A stretch of DNA of 12,795 nucleotides from Clostridiales bacterium (GTDB taxonomy: Bacteria; Bacillota; Clostridia; Oscillospirales; Oscillospiraceae): assembly GCA_003533405.1 (NCBI GenBank), contig DQDL01000045.1, positions 395 through 13,189 of the forward strand, written 5' to 3'. The notes beneath the pieces were generated by a model. The model was not told the origin of the DNA. It saw nothing but the letters and a program-made list of their open reading frames with translations, and did not search any database. Position numbers and translations under genes: made by a program. Below are positions 1 through 8,772 of the stretch, one piece after another. Each line of letters opens with the position of its first letter. The stretch's first letter is position 1.

Positions 1-879
1 GCAGCGCATGGGATTGCGCTTGTACGCCATCGCCGACGAGCCTATCTGCGACGAGCCGAACGGCTCTTCAAGCTGCCAGTCGTGCTGCAAAAGGCGAATG
101 TCGTTTGCCATGCGGTAGCTGCTTTGGGCGATAGCGCCGAGGGTATTCAATATCCTGCTGTCGAGCTTGCGGGGGTAGGTCTGCCCGCAGACATCGAAGC
201 ACTCGGAAAAGCCGAAGCGCTCGGCCAAGCGGCGGTTCATCTCGTCAATTTTGCCGCCGTCATTGTCGAACAGCTCCATGAAGCTTGCCTCCGTGCCGGT
301 AGTGCCCCGGCAGCCGAGGAATTTGATATTTTCAATTACAAAATCGAGCTCTTTTAAATCGCCGTAAAAGTCCTGAAGCCACAGGGCGGCACGCTTGCCG
401 ACCGTCACGGGCTGGGCGGGCTGATAGTGCGTGTAGCCGACGGTGGGGAGCGCCTTGTACTTTTCGGCAAAGTCGCACAGTGCGCTTATGGCATCAACAA
501 GCCCCTTGCGCAGGTACACGAGCCCGTCACGGTAGAGGATCAGGTCTGCGTTATCGGTGACATAGCAGCTCGTTGCGCCGAGGTGGATGATGCCCGCAGC
601 CTCGGGCGCCGCCTTGCCGTAGGCGTAGATATGCGCCATGACATCATGACGCACTTCACGCTCCCTTGCGGAAACGATATCATAGTCGATATCATTGATA
701 TGAGCCTCAAGCTCTGCCACCTGCTGCTCGGTCACCGGCAGCCCCAGCTCATGCTCGCATCTGGCAAGCTCCGTCCACAGTCTGCGCCATGTGCTGTAGC
801 GCATGTCGGGCGAAAACAGATGCTTCATGTAACTTGATGCATAGCGGGAGCAAAACGGCGATTCGTAAGTGTCCTTCAT
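1..879 (-). CDS. purB: Adenylosuccinate lyase (3' part outside the window)
   Basis: Cleaves adenylosuccinate to AMP plus fumarate, and SAICAR to AICAR plus fumarate, in purine synthesis. The first 293 codons are present and the C-terminus is cut by the window edge; animal-type relatives are about 475-485 residues. Visible landmarks are RHDVMAH (77-83), a catalytic-type histidine in YTHYQP (H151), KFLGCRGTTGT near 186-196, and the fumarate-lyase flexible loop GSSAMAYKRNP (280-290) with its serine pair. The loop has Ala where many relatives have Pro. The N-terminal pattern (SPFCSRYAS, then AGIIHLGATSCYVTDN) resembles the animal ADSL-like clade more than the short Bacillus-type PurB. The ATG is preceded by AAAGGA, and the gene begins 10 nt after the purA stop, so it is the last visible gene of the operon. 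Confidence 0.96.
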   Translation of the reverse strand, partial: MKDTYESPFCSRYASSYMKHLFSPDMRYSTWRRLWTELARCEHELGLPVTEQQVAELEAHINDIDYDIVSAREREVRHDVMAHIYAYGKAAPEAAGIIHLGATSCYVTDNADLILYRDGLVYLRKGLVDAISALCDFAEKYKALPTVGYTHYQPAQPVTVGKRAALWLQDFYGDLKELDFVIENIKFLGCRGTTGTEASFMELFDNDGGKIDEMNRRLAERFGFSECFDVCGQTYPRKLDSRILNTLGAIAQSSYRMANDIRLLQHDWQLEEPFGSSQIGSSAMAYKRNPMRC

Positions 880-889
880 TTTTATCCTT

Positions 890-2164
890 TCAGCGCACGA
901 TGCAGGCATCACGCTCTGCGCCGACGGAGACATATTTTATCCTGCAGCCGACGGCTTTTTCGATAAACTCAACATATCTCTTTGCGTTCTCGGGCAGCTC
1001 GTCCCATGTGCGCACGGCAGAAATGTCGCAGCCCCAGCCGTCGAGATACTCGACATGCGGCTTGGCCGCACTGAGCGCCGACGGGAACGGGAAGGACTGC
1101 GTGAGCTTGCCGTCGAGCTCGTAAGCGGTAACGACGGGAAGCTTCTGCATATAGCTTAACACATCAAGCTTGGTGAGCGCAATAGCCGTTGCGTTCTGAA
1201 GCCGCACGCCGTAGGCTGTGGCGACGAGATCGACAGGGCCGACACGGCGGGGTCTGCCGGTCTTTGCGCCGTATTCAAAGCCCGCCTCACGCAGCTTCTC
1301 GGCCTCCTCGCCGAACCACTCGCACACGAACGGACCTTCGCCGACGCAGCTTGAATAAGCCTTCACGACGCCGACGACCTCGTCTATCTTCGCACCCGGG
1401 AAGCCCGAGCCCACGGGGGCAAAGGCGGCGAGGGTGTTTGATGAGGTGGTGTAGGGGTAGATGCCGAAGTCGAGGTCACGCAGTGCGCCGAGCTGAGCTT
1501 CAAAGAGGATGCTCTTGCCCGCAGCCTGCGCATCGTGAAGATATGCGCCCGTGTCACGGATAAAGGGCTTTATCCGCTCGCCGTATGTCTCTACCCACGC
1601 CCAAAGCTCGTCCATGGTGACAGGCTCGGCGCCGTAGACATTCACGAGCGTGAGGTTTTTCCACTCCAAGAGATCTGCCAGCTGCGCCTTGAGGTACTCG
1701 GGGTGCATGAGGTCGCCCGCCATGACGGTCTTTTTCTGATATTTATCGGAGTAAAACGGGGCGATGCCCTGCTTGGTCGAGCCGTACTTTTTATTTGCAA
1801 GGCGCTTTTCCTCAAGCTCGTCAAGCATTCTGTGCCACGGCAGGAGCAGGGACGCTCTGTCGCTTATCATGAGGTTATCCGGCGTTATCTCAACGCCCTT
1901 GGAGGTGAGGTCGTCTATCTCGCCGCAAAGGTTTTCGCAGTCGAGCGCAACGCCGTTGCCGAGCACATTCATAACGCCCTTGCGGAACACGCCCGACGGC
2001 AGCAGATGCAGCGCAAACTTGCCGAACTCGTTTACGACGGTGTGGCCGGCGTTGCCGCCGCCCTGAAATCTCACGACGATATCATAGTTTTCCGTGAGCA
2101 GATCGACCATGCGGCCCTTGCCCTCGTCGCCCCAGTTGATGCCTACAATTGCACAGTTTGACAT
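890..2164 (-). CDS. purA: Adenylosuccinate synthase
   Basis: Joins IMP and aspartate using GTP to give adenylosuccinate, the first committed step to AMP; the next gene, purB, does the second step. The 424 residues match the family's usual length. The P-loop-like WGDEGKG (11-17) carries the catalytic Asp13, and GGNAGHT (36-42) carries His41. TGRPRR (302-307) and LTKLDVL match the nucleotide-binding parts. Two usually strict motifs differ: the region equivalent to GTTGRGIGPAYEDK reads GSTKQGIAPFYSDK (128-141), and EGAQG is replaced by FEAQLG (221-226). From memory this marks a clostridial PurA subfamily rather than a broken gene. AGAGGG precedes the ATG, and 19 nt separate it from the nadE stop. 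Confidence 0.96.
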   Translation of the reverse strand: MSNCAIVGINWGDEGKGRMVDLLTENYDIVVRFQGGGNAGHTVVNEFGKFALHLLPSGVFRKGVMNVLGNGVALDCENLCGEIDDLTSKGVEITPDNLMISDRASLLLPWHRMLDELEEKRLANKKYGSTKQGIAPFYSDKYQKKTVMAGDLMHPEYLKAQLADLLEWKNLTLVNVYGAEPVTMDELWAWVETYGERIKPFIRDTGAYLHDAQAAGKSILFEAQLGALRDLDFGIYPYTTSSNTLAAFAPVGSGFPGAKIDEVVGVVKAYSSCVGEGPFVCEWFGEEAEKLREAGFEYGAKTGRPRRVGPVDLVATAYGVRLQNATAIALTKLDVLSYMQKLPVVTAYELDGKLTQSFPFPSALSAAKPHVEYLDGWGCDISAVRTWDELPENAKRYVEFIEKAVGCRIKYVSVGAERDACIVR

Positions 2165-2183
2165 TTTTATACCCTCTTAATTT

Positions 2184-2912
2184 TTAATCTTCGTATACGG
2201 CGATGCCGCTTCTTTTATGCTCGCTTCTTGCGTGGAAGCGCTCGATTACCGCCTTGTCCTCGGCGCTCGCTTCGCCGGTCATAATGAACTTATCCACGGC
2301 GGCGTAGGTCACGCCCATCTCGCCCTCGTCGGTCTGACCGTCAAACAGGCCTGCCGACGGCGCTTTGTCGATGATGCACTGCGGCGCATCCAAAAAGCGC
2401 AGGAACTCGTAGATCTCCGTCACGGTGAGGTCGGCAATGGGGTTAAAGTCGTGGGCGCCGTCGCCCCACTTCGTAAAGTAGCCCATATACGCCTCGGACT
2501 TGTTGCCCGTTCCGGCGACAAGCCTGCCCTCGCTTGCGGCAATGGCATAAAGCGTTGTCATGCGCAGGCGGGGCGCAATATTCGCCAAAGCAGCATCGGT
2601 AAGCTTTGCCGCAGCGCCGAGGGACGCAACTTCGGCCTCACGAACCGGCGTGAGGTCAACGGTGCGGGTCTCGATGCCGTAGTGGTCGGCAACGGTCTTG
2701 CCGTCTACCGCATCCAGCTCATAATTGCGCTTTGAGCCGCAGGGCATGATGATGCCGACGGTGTTGTAGCAGGCGGTCTTGCACAGGATGCCGACAAGCG
2801 CCGAATCCTTGCCGCCGGAGTTGCCGTAGACGATACCGGCAGCGCCGCTTTTCTTCATAAGATCTCTTATAAACTCTACTCTTTTTTCAAGCTCTTTTGC
2901 ATAGTCTCTCAT
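2184..2912 (-). CDS. nadE: NAD synthase, ammonia-dependent type
   Basis: Amidates deamido-NAD to NAD with ATP, the last step of NAD synthesis. At 242 residues it is the short form with no nitrilase-like glutaminase domain, so it should use free ammonia. The PP-loop SGGKDS is at 32-37, GTGNKSE at 134-140, KWGDG follows, and PSAGLFDGQTDEGEMG and the C-terminal HKR are also family motifs. The start is set at the ATG at 2912 because AGTAGG lies 7 nt upstream. A TTG 18 nt further upstream is also in frame, but it would overlap pyrG and lacks a ribosome binding site. The gene begins 4 nt after the pyrG stop, which suggests translational coupling. Confidence 0.95.
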   Translation of the reverse strand: MRDYAKELEKRVEFIRDLMKKSGAAGIVYGNSGGKDSALVGILCKTACYNTVGIIMPCGSKRNYELDAVDGKTVADHYGIETRTVDLTPVREAEVASLGAAAKLTDAALANIAPRLRMTTLYAIAASEGRLVAGTGNKSEAYMGYFTKWGDGAHDFNPIADLTVTEIYEFLRFLDAPQCIIDKAPSAGLFDGQTDEGEMGVTYAAVDKFIMTGEASAEDKAVIERFHARSEHKRSGIAVYED

Positions 2913-2916
2913 ATTA

Positions 2917-4509
<1,593 letters not shown>

Positions 4510-4554
4510 TTAGTTCATTTCTCCTGTCAATTAAGGTTCATTTTCCATCAAAAA

Positions 4555-6660
4555 TCAAACTGAAAACAGCATATCGCAGTAGCTCGGGTACGGCCAGTAT
4601 TCCGTTGCCGTGAGGGTCTCAAGCTTGTCGATGACCTCTCTTACCTCCTGCATCTTCCTGAACACCTTTTCGTGGTAGTAGGCGATGAGCTTTTCACTGT
4701 CGGTGTCCGGCACGGTCTCAAGTGCAGACTTAAGCTCCACGGTCTTGTCAAGCAGGCTCTCGTTGAGGGCGCTCAGCGTTCCGGCGAGCGCACTTTCCAA
4801 ACGGCAGGGCGCTTCGGGCAGGGTATCCTTCTTGAGCTTGATGGTCTTGCACAGGGCGGCGACATTTTTCGACACGGCGTTCAAAATTCCGTGCTGCACC
4901 ATGTCAACGAGCGTGGTCGCCTCGATGTTTATGACCTTGCAGTACTGCTCAAGGTGAATTTCGTGTCTGGACGCTATCTCGGCTGCGGTGTAAACGCCGT
5001 GCTTTGTGAGCAGCTCGACATTTTTCGGCAGGTTATATGCAAGCAGCGCTTCGGCGGAGCTGACGAGGTTTGCTAAACCTCTCTTTTCCGCTTCCGTGAC
5101 CCAGCTTGCATCATAGCCGTTGCCGCCGAAGATAATTCTCTTGTGCTCGGTGAAGGTCTTCTTTATAAGCTCGTGCAGGGCTGCGTTGAACTTCTCGGGG
5201 TCGTCTATGCCCTCGAGCTCGTCTGCAAACTCGGACAGTGAGTCCGCCATAATGGTGTTGAGGATGGTGGCAGGGCCTGCAATGGACTGGCTTGAGCCGG
5301 GCATCCTGAACTCAAACTTGTTGCCGGTGAACGCAACGGGCGAGGTGCGGTTGCGGTCGGTGGTGTCCTGCGGGATAGGCGGCAGAACATCAACGCCGAT
5401 GCGAAGTGCGCCCTTGCTGCGCTCGGTGTAATCGGTCTCGGAAATGATGGAATCGACGATGGACTCAAGCTCCTGACCGAGGAATATCGAAATAATTGCC
5501 GGAGGTGCTTCCTGAGCACCTAAGCGGTGGTCGTTGCCCGCAAAGGCTACGGAGCAGCGCAGCAGCTCCTGATACTTGTCAACGCCCTTGACGAAGGCCG
5601 CCAGCAGCAGCAAAAACTGTGCGTTCTGGCTCGGGGTCTTGCCCGGGGACAGCAGGTTCTCGCCCGTGTCCGATGCCAGCGACCAGTTTATGTGCTTGCC
5701 CGAGCCGTTCACGCCCGCAAAGGGCTTTTCGTGCAGCAGGCAGACCAGACCGTGGCGGTCTGCGACCTTCTGCATGACCTCCATCTCAAGCTGGTTCTGA
5801 TCGCTTGCGGTGTTTGCGTCGGTGTAAATGGGTGCAAGCTCATGCTGCGCCGGAGCGACCTCGTTGTGGCGGGTCTTGGACAGCACGCCCAGCTTCCAGA
5901 GCTCACTGTCGAGGTCCTTCATGTAAGCCGCAACACGGGGTCTTATCGTGCCGAAGTAGTGATCCTCAAGCTCCTGACCCTTGGGGGGCTTTGCGCCGAA
6001 AAGCGTTCTGCCGCAAAGACGCAGATCCTCACGCTCGAGGTAGAGCTTCTTGTCTATAAGGAAATACTCCTGCTCGGGGCCTAACTGCGCCATGACCTTG
6101 GTCGACTTCGTGTCGCCGAAAAGTCTCAGCACACGCAGTGCCTCACGGCTGACTGCGTCGCACGAGCGCAGAAGCGGGGTCTTCTTATCAAGCGCATCGC
6201 CCGAGTACGAGCAGAACACGGTCGGGATGCACAGAACGCCGTCTTTTATAAACGCAAACGCCGTCGGATCCCATGCGCTGTAGCCTCTTGCCTCAAAGGT
6301 CGCTCTCAGGCCGCCGGAGGGGAAGCTCGATGCGTCCGGCTCGCCTCTTACCAGCTCCTTGCCGGAGAACTCCATGCTTATCCTGCCGCCGCCGGTGGGT
6401 GAAATGAAGCTGTCGTGCTTCTCGGCGGTTATACCGGTGAGCGGCTGGAACCAGTGGGTAAAATGCGTCGCACCCTTTTCAAGTGCCCACGACTTCATGC
6501 CGTCGGCAATGGAATTTGCGACCTCAAGTGAAAGCGGCTGGCCGTTTTTCAGGCATTCTCTCCATGCCTGCAGGGCCGCAGCCGGTACATAGCGTTCCAT
6601 TGCAGCTTCGTTGAATACCATGCTGCCGAACAGCTCGGGAATGTTGGTTTTTTCGCTCAC
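4555..6660 (-). CDS. glnN: Glutamine synthetase, type III
   Basis: Makes glutamine from glutamate, ammonia and ATP, and supplies the amide donor for neighbouring asnB and pyrG. At 701 residues it is far longer than type I (about 450) and typical of GSIII. N-terminal GSIII hallmarks are HFTHWFQPLTG (66-76), EKHDSF (80-85) and the run from GGRISMEFSG through FPSGGLRATFEARGYSAWDP. Catalytic-core motifs are GPEQEYF (194-200), NEVAPAQHE (266-274), GVNGSGKHINWSL (316-328) and later RNRTSPVAFTGNKFEFR. I chose the GTG at 6660 because a perfect AAGGAGG lies just upstream. An in-frame GTG at 6684 overlaps the asnB stop and would place the ribosome binding site inside the gene. Type III enzymes occur in Bacteroidetes, cyanobacteria and clostridia. 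Confidence 0.96.
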   Translation of the reverse strand: MSEKTNIPELFGSMVFNEAAMERYVPAAALQAWRECLKNGQPLSLEVANSIADGMKSWALEKGATHFTHWFQPLTGITAEKHDSFISPTGGGRISMEFSGKELVRGEPDASSFPSGGLRATFEARGYSAWDPTAFAFIKDGVLCIPTVFCSYSGDALDKKTPLLRSCDAVSREALRVLRLFGDTKSTKVMAQLGPEQEYFLIDKKLYLEREDLRLCGRTLFGAKPPKGQELEDHYFGTIRPRVAAYMKDLDSELWKLGVLSKTRHNEVAPAQHELAPIYTDANTASDQNQLEMEVMQKVADRHGLVCLLHEKPFAGVNGSGKHINWSLASDTGENLLSPGKTPSQNAQFLLLLAAFVKGVDKYQELLRCSVAFAGNDHRLGAQEAPPAIISIFLGQELESIVDSIISETDYTERSKGALRIGVDVLPPIPQDTTDRNRTSPVAFTGNKFEFRMPGSSQSIAGPATILNTIMADSLSEFADELEGIDDPEKFNAALHELIKKTFTEHKRIIFGGNGYDASWVTEAEKRGLANLVSSAEALLAYNLPKNVELLTKHGVYTAAEIASRHEIHLEQYCKVINIEATTLVDMVQHGILNAVSKNVAALCKTIKLKKDTLPEAPCRLESALAGTLSALNESLLDKTVELKSALETVPDTDSEKLIAYYHEKVFRKMQEVREVIDKLETLTATEYWPYPSYCDMLFSV

Positions 6661-6680
6661 AGTAATTCCTCCTTTTTCTC

Positions 6681-8261
6681 TCACACGCCGCTTGCGCCGT
6701 AGTTTGACAGCACTCTTGCGGACGGGTCCTTTATATCACTACCAACCCAGTCGGGGTTCGGCATCCAGAAGTCCTTTATCATCCTTGCCTGACCGGGATA
6801 GTATTTTTCAAAAATGTCTCTGTAGAGGAGACTTTCCTTGGTAAACGGTGTTGCGTAGTCGTACTTCTTGCAGCCTTCGGCAAACTCCTCGTCGGTGTAC
6901 ACCGTTTCGGCGTACTCCTTGAGATCGTCGACCATCGAGTGACCCACGGCGTCGGAAAACGCCGCCTTCTGCCGCCAGAGTATCTCGTCGGGCAGGATGT
7001 GGTCATCGGCAAAGGCACGGCGCAGGAGGTATTTTCCCATGTCGTAGCTGTTTACCTTGAGCTTGGGGTCAACGCTCATGACATAGCGCACAAAGTCGAG
7101 GTCGCCGAACGGGACTCTCGCTTCAAGCGAGTTTACGGAAATGCAGCGGTCGGCACGCAGGACATCGTACATGTGAAGCTCGTCGACACGCTTTTTCGCC
7201 TCCTGCTGGAACGCCTCGGGCGAGGGGGCAAAGTCGGTGTACTTGTATCCGAACAGCTCGTCGGAAATCTCGCCCGTGAGCAGTACACGCACATCGCTTT
7301 GCTCGTGGATGGCCTTGCAGCAAAGGTACATGCCGATGCTTGCACGGATGGTGGTTATATCGTAAGTGCCGAGAAGCTTGATGACATCCTCGAGGGATGC
7401 GAGCACCTGCTCTCTCGTCATGCTGACCTCGGTGTGGTCTGCGCCGATAAACTCGGCAGCCTGGCGGGCATACTTAAGATCGATGGGGTCAAGATCCATG
7501 CCTATGGCAAAGGTCTTTATCTTTTTGCCCAGAAGCTTTGCGGAAATTGCGCACACGAGGCTGGAGTCAAGTCCGCCGGAGAGCAGAAATCCTACCGGTG
7601 CATCGGCGCACAGGCGCTTTGAGACGGCGGCAATGAGCTTTTCACGGATTTTCTTGCACACCGTGTCAAGGTCGTCGCTTGAATACTCGCTCACGGTCGT
7701 CAAGTCGCAGTAGCGCACGAACTTGCCGTCCTTGTAATAATGTCCGGGAGGGAACGGCATAATGTCGCCGCACAGGCCGACGAGGTTTTTGGCCTCGGAC
7801 GCAAACACCGCAGAGCCGTCGGACAGGTGGCCGTAGTAAAGCGGGCGGATGCCGATGGGGTCACGGGCGGCAATGAGCTGCTTGGTCTCGCCATCGTAAA
7901 TTATCATCGCAAACTCGGCATCGAGCATGGCGAACATGTCCGTTCCGAATTCACGGTACATCGGCAGGATTATCTCGCAGTCGGACTCGCTGTGAAACTC
8001 GTACTTGCCCTTGAGCTTATCCCGCATCGCCTTGAAGCCGTAAAGCTCGCCGTTGCACACGACACGGTCGTCGCCTAATGCAAACGGCTGCATACCGCTT
8101 TCGTCAAGACCCATTATCGCCAGCCTGTGGAAGCACAGGCACGCACCCGGCACCTCCTCGATGCGGGACATGTCCGGCCCTCTCGAGACCGTTCTGTCGA
8201 AAAACTCCTTCGCCTCGGCGGCTGTGAGCACGCCCGTTGTGAAACCCATGATCGAACACAT
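6681..8261 (-). CDS. asnB: Asparagine synthase B (glutamine-hydrolysing)
   Basis: Makes asparagine from aspartate, ATP and glutamine. The 526 residues are close to the E. coli AsnB length. The N-terminal class II glutaminase domain starts with the nucleophile Cys2 (MCSIMGF) and includes HRLAIMG (45-51), CNGELYG (69-75) and ESDCEIIL. The synthetase domain has the PP-loop SGGLDSS (228-234), TGEISDELFG, SLEARVPFGD and LWRQKAAFSD, all in E. coli-like order. The canonical TGEGSDE reads TGEISDE here. GGAGGT lies 9 nt before the ATG. It is the first gene of the six-gene operon and directly follows a T-box leader whose specifier reads Asn, which agrees with its product. The downstream glnN starts 20 nt after its stop. 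Confidence 0.96.
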   Translation of the reverse strand: MCSIMGFTTGVLTAAEAKEFFDRTVSRGPDMSRIEEVPGACLCFHRLAIMGLDESGMQPFALGDDRVVCNGELYGFKAMRDKLKGKYEFHSESDCEIILPMYREFGTDMFAMLDAEFAMIIYDGETKQLIAARDPIGIRPLYYGHLSDGSAVFASEAKNLVGLCGDIMPFPPGHYYKDGKFVRYCDLTTVSEYSSDDLDTVCKKIREKLIAAVSKRLCADAPVGFLLSGGLDSSLVCAISAKLLGKKIKTFAIGMDLDPIDLKYARQAAEFIGADHTEVSMTREQVLASLEDVIKLLGTYDITTIRASIGMYLCCKAIHEQSDVRVLLTGEISDELFGYKYTDFAPSPEAFQQEAKKRVDELHMYDVLRADRCISVNSLEARVPFGDLDFVRYVMSVDPKLKVNSYDMGKYLLRRAFADDHILPDEILWRQKAAFSDAVGHSMVDDLKEYAETVYTDEEFAEGCKKYDYATPFTKESLLYRDIFEKYYPGQARMIKDFWMPNPDWVGSDIKDPSARVLSNYGASGV

Positions 8262-8268
8262 AAAAAAT

Positions 8269-8331
8269 GCACCTCCAGATTTTTTGGCAGCTATCCCTAA
8301 AACACTATTTAATTTTAGGACGAATAGCTGC
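8269..8331 (-). promoter_or_regulatory. T-box expression platform: hairpin close to the asnB ribosome binding site
   Basis: In the RNA, GCAGCUAU (8324-8331) pairs with AUAGCUGC (8287-8294), and UCCUAAAA pairs with UUUUAGGG. This gives a 16-bp stem with a 3-nt bulge and a 10-nt loop. Its 5' side contains the CGUCCUA that would otherwise complete the antiterminator with the T-box, as in classic T-boxes. The stem is followed by an A-run (CAAAAAAUCU), not a U-run, and then the Shine-Dalgarno. GGUGC at the Shine-Dalgarno (8269-8273) can pair with GCACC in the T-box (8340-8344). Whether this acts on transcription or translation is not settled by the sequence. Confidence 0.7.
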
Positions 8332-8556
8332 TGATCCGCGGTGCCACCTAGTTTACCGTGTAAAACACGGTCTCTTTTACGAGCTCTGACAAGCTCTCGT
8401 GCATTAACGCCGCACTTACGCGTCTAGCTTACTTTGCAGTAATTGCAGTTCGGTTTGCTGCTCGGGAGGGTTATTCGGCTGTGCACTGGTGTCGGGCTTG
8501 CACCGTCCCCGACTCGCTGTGACCGAACTCACGGCTTACTTGTCTCCGTCATCGCA
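8283..8556 (-). promoter_or_regulatory. T-box riboswitch leader, tRNA-Asn specific
   Basis: The T-box consensus reads AGGTGGCACCGCGG on the minus strand at 8336-8349. Its UGGC bulge (8343-8346) can pair with an acceptor end GCCA, as expected for tRNA-Asn with discriminator G. Stem I is recognisable: GATGACGGAGACAAGTA, with the S-turn AGTA (8537-8540) opposite GAA (8474-8476). A base helix GGAG (8544-8547) pairs with CTCC (8465-8468), and an apical helix GTCGGG/CCCGAC lies at 8491-8513. The specifier codon just after GAAU is AAC (8470-8472), an Asn codon. Stem III (ACCGTG/CACGGT) precedes the T-box. Uncharged tRNA-Asn should raise expression of asnB and the genes behind it. T-box identity is near certain; the Asn assignment is strong because codon, discriminator and gene agree. 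Confidence 0.94.
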
Positions 8557-8576
8557 TTTTTCGGTATGTCATCTTT

Positions 8577-8615
8577 CTAAAACCCAAAACTGCCGCATAC
8601 TGCGGCAGTTTCGGG
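8577..8615 (-). terminator. Terminator-like hairpin upstream of the T-box
   Basis: A 15-bp stem (arms 8601-8615 and 8583-8597, core CTGCCGCA/TGCGGCAG, one G-U pair) with a 3-nt loop is followed by TTTTAG on the minus strand. On the plus strand there is no U-run and one mismatch, so it is built for minus-strand transcripts. It lies about 60 nt after the predicted asnB promoter start and before the T-box. The U-tract is only four bases, so termination may be partial. Confidence 0.6.
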
Positions 8616-8647
8616 ATAGAGAAATGAATTTTTAGGTAGAAAAAATG

Positions 8648-8677
8648 AACCTTGCTAACAAATTAACCTTTGCTAAC
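8648..8677. repeat. Tandem direct repeat near the asnB transcription start
   Basis: AACCTTGCTAAC (8648-8659) and AACCTTTGCTAAC (8665-8677) are nearly identical copies about 17 nt apart. They lie just downstream of the predicted minus-strand transcription start. They could be a two-site operator or an element in the 5' end of the RNA; no regulator can be named. Confidence 0.6.
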
Positions 8678-8683
8678 GGTGAC

Positions 8684-8711
8684 ATGATACCACATCTTTT
8701 TTGATAAACAA
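8684..8711 (-). promoter_or_regulatory. Predicted promoter of the asnB operon
   Basis: The extended -10 TGGTATCAT (hexamer TATCAT, 8684-8689) lies 16 nt from a TTGTTT -35 (8706-8711). The start would be near 8677, giving a leader of about 415 nt that includes the T-box. The -35 overlaps the inverted repeat at 8702-8736. Confidence 0.6.
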
Positions 8712-8736
8712 AATACATATATCATTGCGTTTATCA
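8702..8736. repeat. Inverted repeat TGATAAAC / GTTTATCA between divergent promoters
   Basis: Perfect 8-bp arms lie at 8702-8709 and 8729-8736 with a 19-nt spacer. The left arm overlaps the asnB -35 and the right arm lies in the promoter of the divergent LysR-type gene, so a protein bound here could affect both. Operator role is inference. Confidence 0.5.
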
Positions 8737-8753
8737 TATCTTTTTGATATAAT
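8725..8753 (+). promoter_or_regulatory. Promoter of the LysR-type gene with a T-N11-A box
   Basis: TTGCGT (8725-8730), a 17-nt spacer and TATAAT (8748-8753) with an upstream TG (TGATATAAT) form a good promoter. The start would be near 8760, right at the GAGGTG ribosome binding site, so the leader is only about 13 nt. The dyad ATATC-TTTTT-GATAT (8736-8750) overlaps the -10 and fits the LysR T-N11-A pattern, which suggests autorepression. Confidence 0.65.
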
Positions 8754-8772
8754 ACCGCCGAGGTGATACTTA

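Noticed and set aside
1535..2161. A 208-codon frame antisense to purA, with similar long frames antisense to pyrG (3133-3762), glnN (5527-6084) and asnB (6939-7622)
   Set aside because: Each lies fully inside a well-supported gene on the other strand and shows no family motif.
6661..6684. A longer glnN beginning with GTG overlapping the asnB stop
   Set aside because: The extension would encode the perfect AAGGAGG that serves the GTG at 6660.
8632..8685. A 17-codon leader peptide frame (MSPLAKVNLLARFIFST) before the T-box
   Set aside because: Its ATG overlaps the predicted -10, so it would not be transcribed from that promoter, and there is no Asn run as expected of an attenuator peptide.
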